A stretch of DNA of 64,000 nucleotides from Atrichornis clamosus (taxonomy: Eukaryota; Chordata; Aves; Passeriformes; Menuridae). The notes under the pieces are model-generated. The model made no database searches. It was not told the origin of the DNA and worked only from the letters and a program-made list of their open reading frames with translations. Numbering within the stretch: position 1 is the first letter of the stretch; each line of letters begins with the position of its first letter. The position numbers and the translations under genes were made by a program. The stretch spans positions 113,427 through 177,426 of the forward strand of contig WBMZ01011885.1 of the NCBI GenBank assembly GCA_013400975.1, written 5' to 3'. Positions 52,501-64,000 of this stretch are shown here, in pieces.

Positions 52501-55500
52501 ACTTCTCCTAACCTTTGTTTTCAAAGACCTTTGTAAAGGTACTTTCAAGCTTCAAATTAGAATGGGAAGCTCTAGTCCAGTCTCTGTTGCGTCCACAATG
52601 CTGTTCCTCTCCTACACGTTTGACTTCAAAAGAAATTGCTTCTTGACTAGACCTACGATGTCCTTCCATTGCATTGCTACCTCTGTTTCTAGAGTACTTT
52701 GTTGTTAGGACCTTAAAAGAAAGATTAGAAAGAAAACCCAAAACAACTAGATAATTCTTAGGCAGCCACTGGATAGCAGCCTACCATTCTAACCAGAATT
52801 GCCTCAATAGCTCATTGCCCTTTTGATTCTGCATTGTCTATTCTCTTTTCTTAAAAGCCCTTTGAGTCAAGGACTTTCTTCTTGTTCCTGTTTATATAGA
52901 ACCTACCACAAATAAGACCCTAATTTATCACCTACTTTCCCTCCATGTCATCACAATGAAAATAAATATAATAATGAAGTGTCATGAGCCAAGTAGAGAC
53001 AAAATTCAGGCAGGTCAGATCCATATTACTTTGCTTTAATTTTCATTTTAATCCTGGAGCTGGAGTGGTTGGTATTATCTGCCTTATTAAAAATAAGCTT
53101 TTTTAAGTGATGTTGCTGTGCCATAGTACTGCAGTTCCTGCAAACTAGAGCAATTTATCAAAACCATTCATATGTTAGTCTTTTATTGTGTCCCTGCATG
53201 GTGCTTTCAAACACAAAAATTCTAACAACATAAAAGGCTATAAATACATCTGAAAAGGAAACATGGTTTTATGGTCGGTATTTGTTAAAAATACTAATAT
53301 TGTGCCCAGTCATAGTGCACTCCACTACATTAGAATGAAATTTTGGAGGGGATCAAAGCCCTTTTCCTTGTATAGGTGGTTCAAATGACTCAACTCCAGT
53401 TGAATCATTAAGAGAACAATTTATCTAGCTGAAAATAGTTTGGAATCATTTGATGCCTACTGTTGTGGGAGCTTCTTGCACAACACAAACTGTCTGAGAT
53501 TTGCATTGTTCTATTTTATTCTTATAAATTCATACTGTGCAAAGTACATTTCTTCATTATTTTTTTTTTAAATGAACGTCAATAACGTGTTCTGTGTTTC
53601 ATAGGGGGAAAATCTTAAGATTTTCCTAAGTGGAAGAAGTTTTCCACTCTATAGAAATATACTCTGTTGAGCTAAAAACTATCAATAATGCCTCAACACT
53701 TGATACTTTCTACACCCTGAAAAGAATCAAACCAGAAGTTTCCCAGGCTGGTGAAGGGTTTTTTTCTGCATGAAATATATTACCTGTCCTGTCCATTCAG
53801 AGGAGAAATTTTCTCTTTCCTTTTCATTTTTTCTTCTCTTGCTACTTCTGCTCCTTGCTGTTTACCTCACATTATCTAACTATGCTTCTTACAAGTTCAT
53901 ACAAATCTTGCACTGCTAGCTCATTGCCTGCAATCTGGATTTTTATTTCTACTTCTCTAAAGCCATTTATTAATAACTGCAGTAGTTTAAAGCACCATCA
54001 GTAATTTGTTCAATTCTGCTCCTGAAAGCAATAGTAAATTTTTTCACAGGCTATTATTCAGAAAAGTTCATATATGTCAATATTTCCAGTAAATTTATAT
54101 ATAAGTATGATAGTTTCAAGTCACTTATGAACACATTTTTACATATCTTAAGACAGAAAAATAGGTGTTCATTAAAATAGCAGTTTCTCTAGGTTTCTAT
54201 TGTGACAAGACAGAAGCAAAGCGAAGTGAAGTGAAGCAAAGAGAAGAGAAACCAGGAACCAAACCTAATAAAGTCATGCTACATCTGTGTGAGCAAACTA
54301 GACAGAGCCAAGTGGCACTGGCTGGACATCCATGACTATTTAATTAATCTCTTTAATATCCCAGTATGAGACCACTACATCCAAACAAATTAGGCAGTTT
54401 ACACTTCTCTCGGTAATAGCCCCCAGGCTTGTGTTTAATCCTGAATCATGCCCAGAAATTGTTTAGAAGAATACTGATTGACCCAGGTCAAAACTACACC
54501 ATGGACCGCTCTAATAGTTTGGCAAGACTGCCAGTGCTCAGTCCTGTGCTGTGGTACTATTGAATATGGGTTTGTGTGTGTGTGTGTGTATATGTATATA
54601 TTTACAGACATATGGATGTGCATAGAAAAAATCCATGCTTTCAGCTGCCTGGTCCCAAGAACATCATCCAGAAGCCTCACACAATGGTTGGCCCGTTCCA
54701 ACCCACCGTGCCCATTTTTTCTTGACTTTTAAACTAAGCAAGAAGTTTCATTTCCCCTGCTGTGCGTGCCAGGAGCTCCCCTGATTGCACCTACTCTGTT
54801 TGCACCTAAGCTTCCTTTTGATCCTGAAACTAAGCACAGCAAAATTGAGGAGCCTTATCTCAAAATTATGTTTAAATAATGGCTGGGGCACACCAAAGTC
54901 TTTAGCCTTCACAAAACTTCTGTGGCAAAGGCAGCTCTGGCACGCGCCTCTCCAAGTACTAAATGGAGACATTCATTCAGCCAGGGTGTCTGGGAGTCAT
55001 TGCCCAGGTCTGCTGGCAAGTGGCTCAAAATTAACATTTCACTTGTGAGGAAAGAACCTTATTCTTAGCAGGCTGCACCATACAAACCACTGGATATACT
55101 ATTTCCCACGTGGAAGTATAAGGAAGTTTAGCATGTGTATTCTCTTGGCTATTATGGCCCTTCTGGAGCATTTATCTCATTCCAACACTAATTTGGAATT
55201 TTGGATTTTGGATTCTGCTTGGGAGGGGTGGATAGGAGGAAGGGAAAGTCAGCATCTAGGCTAGATGTTAGGCATTGCAATGTGTAGCCTGGACAAGTTT
55301 ACATAGTGTTTGGCTTTGTCCCCTAGTTCTCTGTTCTCTCTTTGAAAAAACTTAGAAAACAACAACTAACCTTGTTTAATTCTTTCAGGGTTTATATTCT
55401 GAATCTTGAAGGATTCTGAGAAAAGAGAAACCCATTTCTCCAAATGGACTTGATCTAAATCCCATTGATACTCTTATTTTCAGATTGATGAGACAGAGTT

Positions 55501-58500
55501 GCATGCTTGTCTGCATATTCACTATATACTTACTGCATGTCTCCCAGCAAAAATATCTATACATACTTGCATGAAAAAGATCTCATAAAATCATCACTGC
55601 TGGAGCAGAAGGTCAGTAAAAATATCAGTTTTAGAAACTAAAGTACCTGAAAGCAGGAATTCCAAGTGTAAGATATACTTAGTGCCAGTTTACCTTTATA
55701 AAACTTTTGCTCTTACAGAACAATTCCTCCCATTTCCTTGATGAATTCAGTTATGATCCATGCCATGGCAGATAACATACTGTTGTGGAGAACATGACAG
55801 TCAGATGATTTTTAGAAAAGTTGCAAGCCAGGAAGTATTAAATAACCAAACCTCTAGTAATGTATCTAGAGCAGACTTAGATTTTACCATTTGAGAATCT
55901 AGACCCCAAATCTCTAACTTGTAAATTCAAAAAGCAGCAGATTCATTTATTTGCTCCAGTATTACCATCTGTCACTTTTCAACACACTTCCGGTTCAATT
56001 TCATTTGCAACTTCTGTTCTTGGTCTGTCCCGAAATCACTTGAGATGGAAAAAACAAGTACACACCATGGTAAAAAAAGGAATATTAAAACATCACAGAG
56101 GAAAAAGTTAATATAGCAATCCCTAAGATACAATCAATCAAACTTGGAGCCAAAACACAAGCAGGAAACTATTAAAAAAAAACAAACCTGTGAAAAGCCA
56201 TAGAAAAAAAGATGAAAACGTATTTGGGATAGTCATGTGAAGGAAAAGTAAAATCATATGAGATACAATGACAACATATCAGAAAAATCCATATCTCCCA
56301 TGTTTGTACACACCCCACAATTTTATTTTAATATATGCTCATACAAAGTAGGAAATACACACATCTACATGCAGCAGATGCAATTACCACTAGCTTATGT
56401 GGATTGTTTGCCTCATGGTTATTTTCTCTGATATCTGACAGGTTGTGTCAGGTTAATTCTAAAATACACTTCTCTTCAATGAACACCAAAGTAGATTTTC
56501 TCACACCTTTCACAAATTTCATGAACTTGTATGAACATACTTGCTATTTGTAATTACACTGAATTACAGCTGAATCAGGCTGAATCTCAGCACAAATTTA
56601 GAGATTCCTAATGGAATATGTTTAGACCTAGGGATTGTGACCGCATATACCTTGTTTCATTAGTACATATAAAGACACAGAAAAATAATTTAGTACCAGA
56701 AATATATCGTCTAGAAGAATGATTCTACAGCAAAACTCATAAGATAAATACACAAGTTCTTTCATAATTAAACCATTTAAAATGAAGACTCAATTAATTT
56801 ATCCCTTTTCTGAAGGATGTTTAAGAGTTCCATCACACTGCACACATATATAGAGATGTATTATTTATTCTTTAGCAAATTTATCACGTTAAATCTTTTC
56901 CCTAGAGAAAGCATTCATGGAGCGTACTTGATCTTTGACATCATTTCTGAGGATCTGCTTAAAGGCAGACTTGAGAATTCCAACAGTCCAATTTGCATTA
57001 ATCCATTGCAATGCAATATATAAGGGAAGTGTGTAGCACGTTATGGTGAGAGGCAAACAAAATAAATGAATGGAGATTTACATGCATGTTAAGAATCGGG
57101 CTGGATCTGCTGTTTAGCAGCTATTTTCTCTGTCACAGACACAGACTTTTACTGAATTGATCAAAGAAGCAAGAAACAGGAGAGATGATTTTGAAATTGT
57201 TTCTCAGGGTTTAGGTTGCAGTCTACAAAAGAGAATTAGACACTGGCATTTGCATTAGTTAAACCCAAGTGGCTGCTGCCAGCACAACACAGGCACTGCA
57301 TTGATCACTGACTAGGATAAACACTACAGCCATTTCTCACCTTGCCATCCTCCAACTAAGCTGTTTCTGTATGAGTTGAACAGCACACACAGGACACGCA
57401 CAAAGGCAGGAGTTTAACAGATGCATATGTTTGTACGAAGTTTGAGAAACGTTTTTCTAACTTGGGAGGAAAATGTTACTGTGTAATCATTTTCAGCTGT
57501 GCAAAGACAGTCACAAGAGGAACTACTCCAACAGCTGATTTGAATTGCCTGGCTTGGACAATATTACCCTAGAATAGTTAACTCAATCTGCTCCCGATAT
57601 AAAACTCTTTCTGCATTGCTATGGGGGGTGTTCTGCCATCTCTTTTTTTCTCTGGGATATTTTACATCATATTCCTTTCATCTGCATAAAACAGACATAA
57701 ATTAATTAGAACATTTTAGGGCGGGGACAGGCAAGGACAGGCTTCTCTGTTTAATTTGACAAAGGTGGCAAGCTTTATTTTGTGAGTCAAGTTTGCACAT
57801 ATAAAAGAAAAGGCAAGTTGAAAAAAAAATGTGACAGATAAAGCTTGCCAAACCTCTCTTAAATTTCTTTTGCTTTGCCTGTTATTGCATAATTATAACC
57901 ATACTGCTACAGCCTACAGTGAGAGAAACCTCTGGACCATCACTTATTTTAATGTACTTCAATAATTCATTCATTCAATACATTTACCTCAAGTGTTAGG
58001 GTTTCTAAGATATATACTTGTAGATCTCATAGTTCTACTTGGTCCATATAATTTTGTTTTCCCATCTACTATATACAGCCAAGGCATGTTTTTCTCTTTT
58101 CATTTTACCTTTGACTATTTTTTCTTTATTCTTTGGTTAATTCTAAGTAATTTTCAAGATGTCATTTAATACTACTTTCCTTGTAAGGAAAGTACCTGAA
58201 TATCAGCTATTAAAACTCAAAAGGAAAACATGTCCACTTTCCTGCTTCACTGGCTCCACTACATGTAAAAATAAATGAGGATTTTGTATTTCTCCAATCA
58301 TTGTATTTCAGCCTGAACCAGCATCTGTCATAAAAAAGGGAGAAAGTGTAAATAAATTCTGAGAAGAGCAAAAAGAAGTTTTTGTTAAGGTGATATTACT
58401 AATGAAAAACTTAAAGAAGCTATTAGGGCAGGTTTTCATACTTCTGAATATCTTCAAAACATTTCCAGAGTCCCCAGAAACGTAGGAGACAATAGACATG

Positions 58501-61500
58501 CAAACTGAGCCAAAACAGATTTGGTTTTTAGCTGTCATCAGAAGTCAGCACATAGATTGTAAACTTGCAAAAAAAATATTTTTGAGTCTTTTTTTTAAAT
58601 ACAGTTTGCAATCTTCGAAATCTAAAGAAAAGAAAACAAGAAAGAAAACAAACAACAGAAGGATCAAATAGTTTAGCTATGCAAATCTATAGGACACATT
58701 TTAAGCATTTCAGACAGGCACTGTATTTAGCTATTTAAGTATGAATTTAAATTTTCAAACCGCTACCTGTTTAATCAAGTATTTTTCTCACCAAATGTGG
58801 CCTTACGTCACATTTCTTAGGAAGAAAGCAAAGACGATGCTATTCCAATTGTAGTAGGATGAGTTCAGTTTTGCTGGCTCCATTAGAGTGCAGCAGAACT
58901 GCATTTGAGCTAACACATTTAAATCCTTCATTGGAAACAAAATTCAATGTAAGAAAAGAAGCAGAATTAAACTTAATCCTACTTTTACAGATCACATAAA
59001 CATTAAGGCATAAATTACAGCCAAAGAGAAAAGGAAAGACTATGTGGAGCAAATCTGAAGCTGTTTGAAGGGGCTGCCATTTATTCCTCCAAAGTCTATT
59101 CAATTCAGATGTCTTGGCATTTTGTGGGTAACACACAATAATGAAGTAATGGCCAGATGTGCACATTGTAGCATCCAGTCTTAATTCACTGCTCCCTGAG
59201 CTCTCCACACCAAGGTTTATATGTCATCCAGGCATCTAGCTCTGAAAAGCATCTTGGAAACACCTTTCCGTGCCTCCCCTCTAGGCTCTTACCCTACCTA
59301 GATTCCTTCCCAGGCACAAAGCAGCAAGACCTCTCACCCTGAGAAGAGGGTGAGGAGCCCTACGGGCTCAGTTTGCATTCTGAGGCAAATGCATGGTCCA
59401 CCATGGACACAAATTGGAAAAACACTTCTTGCAGCAATGAGCAAGTTCATTGGATGCTTCAAGTCAGGTTCATTCCTGGCTTCTGCCCATTTTACAGTGA
59501 GGAGATGCTGGCACACATTTTCTTCACATTTGTGATGCTGCAGTGCCTCTGGCAACATTTCTCACCTCTTTGTTTTTATCCTCCTTCTCAAAGAGCACAC
59601 CAAGTCCTGGGACTTTCTCTTCAACATCCATTAGCCCTGGCCAAAACTGCAATCCATGGAACCTGGAGAAACAAGCTCATCAAGTCCTCATTTTTAAATT
59701 TTGCCCCACCACATCTTTAGGAAGTGCATCTCTGGCCATCACACACCAGCTCTGCGGGCACTTTCAGGGCATGTTGACTGCTATTGGGGATGTTCGGCCC
59801 TACAGTCCCCTTAGTTCCCCTGTTTTTTTTCCTTTTTTTTGTACATTTTTGTCTTTCAGCTCCCCTCCTTTTCCTCATTTGTCATCCACTCTTATTATTA
59901 GGCTTTATCTTTTTTCCTCGGTTTTATAAACAAGAGAAATATTAAAGTTTGTAGAGGTGATCCAGTTTCTCCCCCATAGAGAAAAATCAGTGGACATTAG
60001 GGGCAGGGTTGCTGTCCCTACCTATCTCCTGCACGGCAGTGAGAAGGAACAGCTGGTTCAGCAGCACAGCTCCTGAAGGTGCTGCCTTCTCCACCCCGTA
60101 GGAGAGGGAGCTGGTGTCCTGCTATGACACCGACACCCTGCACCACCAGTGCCACCACTGCATCACCTCTGCTGCCACCATCCTCACCTCTACGACTGAC
60201 CTCCCACCCCTCTCTGCCCCAACAGGTGTGGGGTGCAGCAGTGCACCACTCCCCACACCTGGCAGCCAGACCTCCTGCAGCTCAGGGATGGGAAGAACCA
60301 GCTACTATTCCTGTGATAGGGATGGGCAACCTGGGGCAGATACGCTTCTAATTTCAATCTGCAAGGGTGCTCTAGGGAAGTGTGGGAAGCATTGTTAAAA
60401 ATTACAAATTACATTTGTACACACACAAAATTCCCAAACTAAAACTCAAATAATCTCAGTCGAGATAATGAAGCTTCCAAATAAAAGGTGCATGTTTATC
60501 ACACTGAAAGCATTAGTGATGCTGAGAAGGACTTCTGTGACAAAAAATCCATACAAAATAAAGCAACTTTAGAAAAGATATATATGCAATTAGTACTACT
60601 TTTTCTTCCTTATAGTTTCAGATTTTTGGTAACAATCATTCAGAATTTGTACTTTCTATAGATGCTTCTGTTAAATGTATCAAATACATGGAAACTGTCA
60701 TGCAGAATTTCCACAAAAACAATAAGTGCTAATTACACTGGGGAAACCAAGACAACCTCCCTTATTCTAACTCAAAGGCATGCTGCAAAGAATCCTAAAT
60801 ATTCCTAAATCTGTTCTTTAATGTAATCAGTGTCTGACATTCTATACAGTCCTATGGTAACAGGGAGTAAAAAGCAGTAAAGGCTTTAATTATCATATAT
60901 TAAAATGTACTTTGAGCATTATCTGTGAAAGAAGGGGCCACTACAAAGACATTGTGTACCAGTTCAAATAGGCACTGGATTATAACGGACCCCTCTTGGT
61001 GACATCACTGTTTACAAACTGCTAACATCCTACACTAGATTCACTTATCTGGAGAAAACACTGCCCCAGCCAGGCCTCACCTCCTCAGCACCTCTTGGGT
61101 GCAGGTTGCTGCTACCACTCCCGATTTGCTGGCATAATTATCCACAACTGATCTAGTTACAACACACATTAGGATCTGGCTACAAATTAGGGTGACAGAA
61201 ACCACTCCACACCAATGCCTCCCCTCTAGGATAACACAAGTGTTGTACAAAAAACGTAGATTTGGTTCCAACTCAAACTCCACTGAGAGTTCAGCCAGCC
61301 TCACTCAGCAATCTCCTGGGGCCTAGGAGACTGGTCTCTGAAGTCAGTAGCTGATCTTCTGACCAGAAAATAAATGCTTTTTGTTCTCAGGAACTGAAAA
61401 TAAAACTGTAGAGGTTAAAGAAACAGAGTTGTTAAGTTCCTAGTATAACCATTTCTGACATTCGCAGGTACTGTGGACTCCAGAATGCTAGAGGAATGTA

Positions 61501-63612
61501 TTTATTATGAGCTTATATGGTCTCAGCACACAAATTATAGCTCTTTTCTAGTATGTGTAATTCTAAATGCATTCAGTGTAAACAGATTTAGCAATATTAC
61601 TTCTTGAATCTTTACTCCTATAAACAGGATATAAAATTATATGGAAAATCAAACAATCAATGCTCCAAAGCTATATAAAAAGTAAATGAACGAATCCTAA
61701 AGCATTAAATCACTAGCATTCCCTCACATTACATTTCACTGGAGAGATGATCTCCACTAACTTCTTCCCTCCACTCTTCTTCCTTTTTCAAATCATAATT
61801 TTAAGGAGTGGAAATAGAGCAGAAAGAGAACTGCAGGGTTTCCCTGGCTCTGTAAGGACAGATTTTGACATACTCTTTAACTGAGGTAATCAGAGTGTTA
61901 CAGGTGTTCACTTTAAGGTATGTTTTGCAAGCTCTTCTTCAAAAATATAATCAATTTTCATAAGTTATGAAGTCTTTATAGACAAGTATGTTAGGTCCTG
62001 ATTCAAACACAACTGAAACTGATGTTCACTGAAGACTACCCTCAGCTGGAATCAAACAGTTTACTGAATAAGGTTAAAAAAAAAAATTAAAAAAGGAAAA
62101 ATTACGGTTATTCTCTATTAGAGAATAAAAAAGGATTAAAAGTTCTAAAGAAACATTGCTGTAAGTGTGAAGATATATTACCTAACTCAACCCTTCATAT
62201 CATGCACTAATATAATGCAGTGGCTCAGTTTAAAACCCACAAAAGAAAACAGGAGGATTTCTATGGAGAAGGAATTAATTTTCATTTCTAGCTTTAAAAA
62301 CACTGCTTAGTTAAGAGAAAAAAAAAATTTCATGTAATTTTAAATTGCAATTACACTGCAAGATTTTGTCCTTCAGAGCCTGAAGCACAGTCCAACAGCC
62401 ACTCGGTAGCTATAAATTCCTTAGGTACTTATTCAGAGTAACTGGGAGGAAAAACTTGGGATACAACTCTTTGTCTCTTCCTAATTTGACAAGTACTGGA
62501 GATGAAAGTGTTACTTTCTAGTTTGTTTTGAGGTATTTTCTTTTTTTTTCCTTTTCTAAAAGTTCAGAAGACAAAACAAAAGTTTAAGACCGACAATTAC
62601 AACATTACAACAGTTTGGTATTTCTGAATTCCCAGAAGCTAAACTAGTTCTGTCAGTCACTTCTTGTAACCTGCTCATCTACTAAGGCACAGACACACAT
62701 ACACACACACATGCATACACTTTCTCAGCAGACAGAAATGAATCGATTAAAAATACATCTGTGCCTAACTTGATTTAGTCGCTGACTGCCTGTTGACATA
62801 ACACTGTGACTTGCCAAGGGTCATATCTGGCATCTAAAACCTTCCTTAAACGAATAGGATTTCGACATATGGACTGTTACAGGACCACCCCAGAGGTGCA
62901 GAAGACAGCACTAAACCCAGTTCTTGCAGCTGGCACCCTGGAAGCTGGGGGCCCAGGCACACCCATCTCCAGATACCCTTTAATTTCAGTTAGCACCAGA
63001 CTTGCCATCAGTCAGTGAGGGAAGGAGCAGCACGGGCACCTCACAAACCGGAATGAGTGGATTGCAAACCAGGGATACCTTATTTGTAGGGGTGCTTTAC
63101 CTTTCATGCTAGCTCTGGCTATCATCAGCCCAAGCCGCAGAGAGCTGAGAAGTGGCAGCCCAGCTTTCCTACCTGTCAGCACTGAGGGCAGTGAGGGTGA
63201 AGACAGAGACACCAACGGAGGTGAGCTGGATGACAGGGATGAGCTTGCAGCCCACTTCCCCAAAGAGCCACTCCTCAGAGAAATACCGGGAGGCATCCAC
63301 AGGCACACAGGTCACTAGCAGAAGCAGATCACCAGCAGCGAGGCTGGAGATGAAGATGTTGGGCACACTTCTCATGGCACTGTTGGAAATGAAGATCTTC
63401 ATGAGGGTGATGTTGCCCAGCAAGCCGACAGTGATGATGAGCAGGTAAAGCGAAGGGATCACACAGCGGATGATGAACATGGCCGTGCCTCTCTCCGGGG
63501 GCAACAGGGCTGTGTCGGGCACCAGGTGGGCACTTCCATTCTCCCCGAGGGGCATTGCGGTGAGCTCGGCTGGGGGCGTTGCTGTAAGCTCGGACGAGAG
63601 CTCTGATTCCAT
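46145..63612 (-). CDS. NMBR: Neuromedin B receptor, complete three-exon coding region
   Basis: This is a seven-transmembrane class A GPCR that binds neuromedin B, a bombesin-like peptide, at the plasma membrane. The family signals mainly through Gq and phospholipase C-beta. The coding sequence joins 63612-63173, 49223-48875 and 46546-46145, giving 1191 nt and 396 residues; human NMBR is about 390. Visible landmarks are TM1 with GN ([11 protein letters not shown]), TM2 LAAGD, the TM3 cysteine (GCKLIP) and its ECL2 partner (TACIPYP), a DRY box split by intron 1, CWFPNH in TM6, and [10 protein letters not shown] in TM7. The C-tail ends in LKQEMSL. I prefer NMBR to the paralogues GRPR and BRS3 because of the NMBR-like C-tail (TSLKSN, LNGH, KQEM) and the [19 protein letters not shown] segment. 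The frame is open throughout with no disabling change. Family and paralogue assignment rest on recalled knowledge of the family; no search was run. Confidence 0.95.
46547..48874 (-). other. NMBR intron 2 (about 2.3 kb, phase 0)
   Basis: The intron runs from a GTAAGC donor to a pyrimidine-rich CTTTTTAG acceptor on the minus strand, within the codons for intracellular loop 3. I saw no further exon, RNA gene or recognisable transposon. A 118-codon open frame at 47053-47409 (-) has no family resemblance and is treated as chance. Confidence 0.85.
48875..49223 (-). CDS. NMBR: NMBR exon 2: ICL2, TM4, ECL2, TM5, start of ICL3
   Basis: The exon begins with the last base of the DRY arginine codon followed by TAC (Y), after an acceptor reading ATTTCAG. 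It encodes [16 protein letters not shown]4 ([14 protein letters not shown]), ECL2 with two adjacent sequons (NDT and NAT) and the conserved cysteine in TACIPYP, then TM5 ([23 protein letters not shown]). It ends at KRQ before a GTAAGC donor, in phase 0. Its length is 349 nt. The open frame extends a little past both splice sites into the introns. Those extensions do not resemble bombesin receptors. Confidence 0.94.
54207..54252. repeat. Purine-rich GAAGT/GCAAA-type repeat
   Basis: Short near-tandem units (agcaaagc, gaagtgaagtgaagc, aaagagaagagaa) make a purine-biased strand of about 45 bp inside intron 1. Confidence 0.7.
54572..54600. repeat. (TG)n/(TA)n compound microsatellite in NMBR intron 1
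   Basis: A TG run followed by TATGTATATA, directly readable. It lies within intron 1. Confidence 0.88.
62688..62720. repeat. (CA)n microsatellite, interrupted, in NMBR intron 1
   Basis: A CA-rich run with T interruptions, about 450 bp from the exon 1 donor site. Confidence 0.88.
63173..63612 (-). CDS. NMBR: NMBR exon 1: extracellular N-terminus, TM1-TM3
   Basis: The exon encodes the N-terminus, TM1 (about residues 45-70), TM2 and TM3, and ends in TALSAD plus two bases of the DRY arginine (phase 2). The donor reads ACAG then GTAGG on the minus strand. I chose the ATG at 63612 (MESELSS...) because it has A at -3 and G at +4, and because the resulting N-terminus is close to the human length. 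An in-frame ATG at 63666 would add 18 residues ([11 protein letters not shown]...). It has C at -3, and an in-frame TGA lies a few codons further upstream, so the true start is one of these two. One N-glycosylation sequon (NGS) lies at about residue 25. Two adjacent 24-nt repeats encode ELTATPPA and ELTAMPLG. Confidence 0.93.
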
Positions 63613-64000
63613 CCTCCAGCTTCGGGTGGACTGAAGGTGTCCAGTGCAAAGTGCAGTGAGAGCCATAAGAAAGCTTCACCTCTCTGCAAGTCAACCAACC
63701 TTCTCCCCACTCCCTACTGCCTTTCTTCCTCCCCCTTTTTGGCCGTATTTTCTCCCTTAAGAAATGCAGAGTAATGTCCTCCGGCGCAGTGGCGGGGGAC
63801 GGAAATAAAAATTCCCATGCGCTGCCCCTGGGCTCTTCGGACAAGCCTCTGCCGGTGGCCAGGAGATCCTGAGCCTCGGGGGCAGCGAACGCCGTCAGGA
63901 CAGCCGCCACCTGCCCTCGTCCCCGGGAGCGCCCTCGGGGCGCCGCTGCCGCCGCGGCGAAGGCGTGCTCCGGCCGCCCCCCCGCGCCCGCCGGGGCCGC
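63480..64000 (-). promoter_or_regulatory. GC/CpG-rich 5' end of NMBR, probable promoter region
   Basis: From about 63480 to the window edge the sequence becomes GC-rich with frequent CpG, most strongly from 63890 to 64000 (runs such as gccgccgcggcg and ccccccgcgcccgccg). This contrasts sharply with the AT-rich remainder and covers the first coding exon and its upstream flank. I see no clear TATA box upstream of the ATG, which fits a CpG-island promoter. The transcription start cannot be placed from sequence alone, and the island probably continues beyond the window. Confidence 0.6.

Larger units (their letters stand above)
49224..63172 (-). other. NMBR intron 1 (about 13.9 kb, phase 2)
   Basis: The intron is bounded by a GTAGG donor and an ATTTCAG acceptor on the minus strand and interrupts the DRY arginine codon. 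Its sequence is mostly AT-rich and unique-looking. I saw no CR1, SINE or LTR in it. It contains CA/TG microsatellites near 54572 and 62688 and a purine-rich GAAGT-type run at 54207-54252. Two GC-richer, C/T-biased stretches lie near 59540-59930 and 60000-60380. They have open frames but no protein I recognise. Confidence 0.85.

Noticed and set aside
59543..59929. 128-codon plus-strand frame rich in Phe, Ser and Pro
   Set aside because: Its composition follows a C/T-biased stretch. There is no domain or plausible splice context.
60079..60398. Two overlapping frames (90 and 94 codons) rich in Ser, Pro, Thr and Cys in NMBR intron 1
   Set aside because: They come from a C-rich CACCAC-like stretch, overlap in different frames and match nothing I know.
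63329..63910. 193-codon minus-strand open frame covering the NMBR 5' region in another frame, and a similar 83-codon frame at 63459-63710, as possible upstream ORFs
   Set aside because: Both begin at GTG, not ATG, and are open because of high GC content. They are shadows of NMBR exon 1.
1..64000. CRISPR array, operon, integron or other prokaryotic mobile system
   Set aside because: Introns, CR1 LINEs, a tRNA-derived SINE and retroviral LTRs show this is avian nuclear DNA. No regularly spaced repeat array was seen.

Overview
The window looks like vertebrate nuclear DNA from a bird, most likely a passerine. It is AT-rich, contains introns and is gene-poor. It carries several fragments of the avian LINE CR1, two solo LTRs, and one SINE with a tRNA-Ile-like head and a CR1-like tail. 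That SINE has the architecture of the passerine family TguSINE1, which is the basis for the passerine call. One ambiguous base (n) lies at 34980.

One protein-coding gene is clearly supported. It is a complete three-exon gene on the minus strand for the neuromedin B receptor (NMBR), a class A GPCR of the bombesin receptor group. Exon 1 (63173-63612) encodes the N-terminus to the end of TM3. Exon 2 (48875-49223) encodes ICL2 to the start of ICL3. Exon 3 (46145-46546) encodes the end of ICL3, TM6, TM7 and the C-tail. Splice sites are canonical, and the spliced frame gives 396 residues, or 414 from an upstream in-frame ATG. Intron 1 is about 13.9 kb and intron 2 about 2.3 kb. The right edge (about 63.5-64 kb) is GC- and CpG-rich and probably contains the promoter.

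The other 45 kb or so, downstream of NMBR, contains no gene I can support. In mammals the NMBR 3' side also faces a large gene-poor interval. Recognisable transposons are concentrated between 30.9 and 44.7 kb: a CR1 3' half (30940-31837, +), a solo LTR with 4-bp TSD (34389-35075), the TguSINE1-like SINE (36474-36617, -), a CR1 3' end (38532-39010, -), an internally deleted CR1 (39872-41040, -), a CR1 endonuclease-region fragment (41590-42780, -), and a solo LTR with 5-bp TSD (44278-44718). Further left are a CR1 3' tail (5085-5380, +), a short CR1-type reverse transcriptase relic (19190-19370, +) and a doubtful old LINE relic (3240-3900). I recognised no transposon inside the NMBR introns.

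Two AT-rich stretches with several TAATTA-type motifs (12236-12720 and 20630-20930) are possible conserved non-coding elements, but only alignment could show this. I found no CRISPR array, operon, functional tRNA or rRNA gene, or novel multi-gene system. The most useful observations are the intact receptor gene with a small tandem duplication in its N-terminus, and the datable retroposon insertions.
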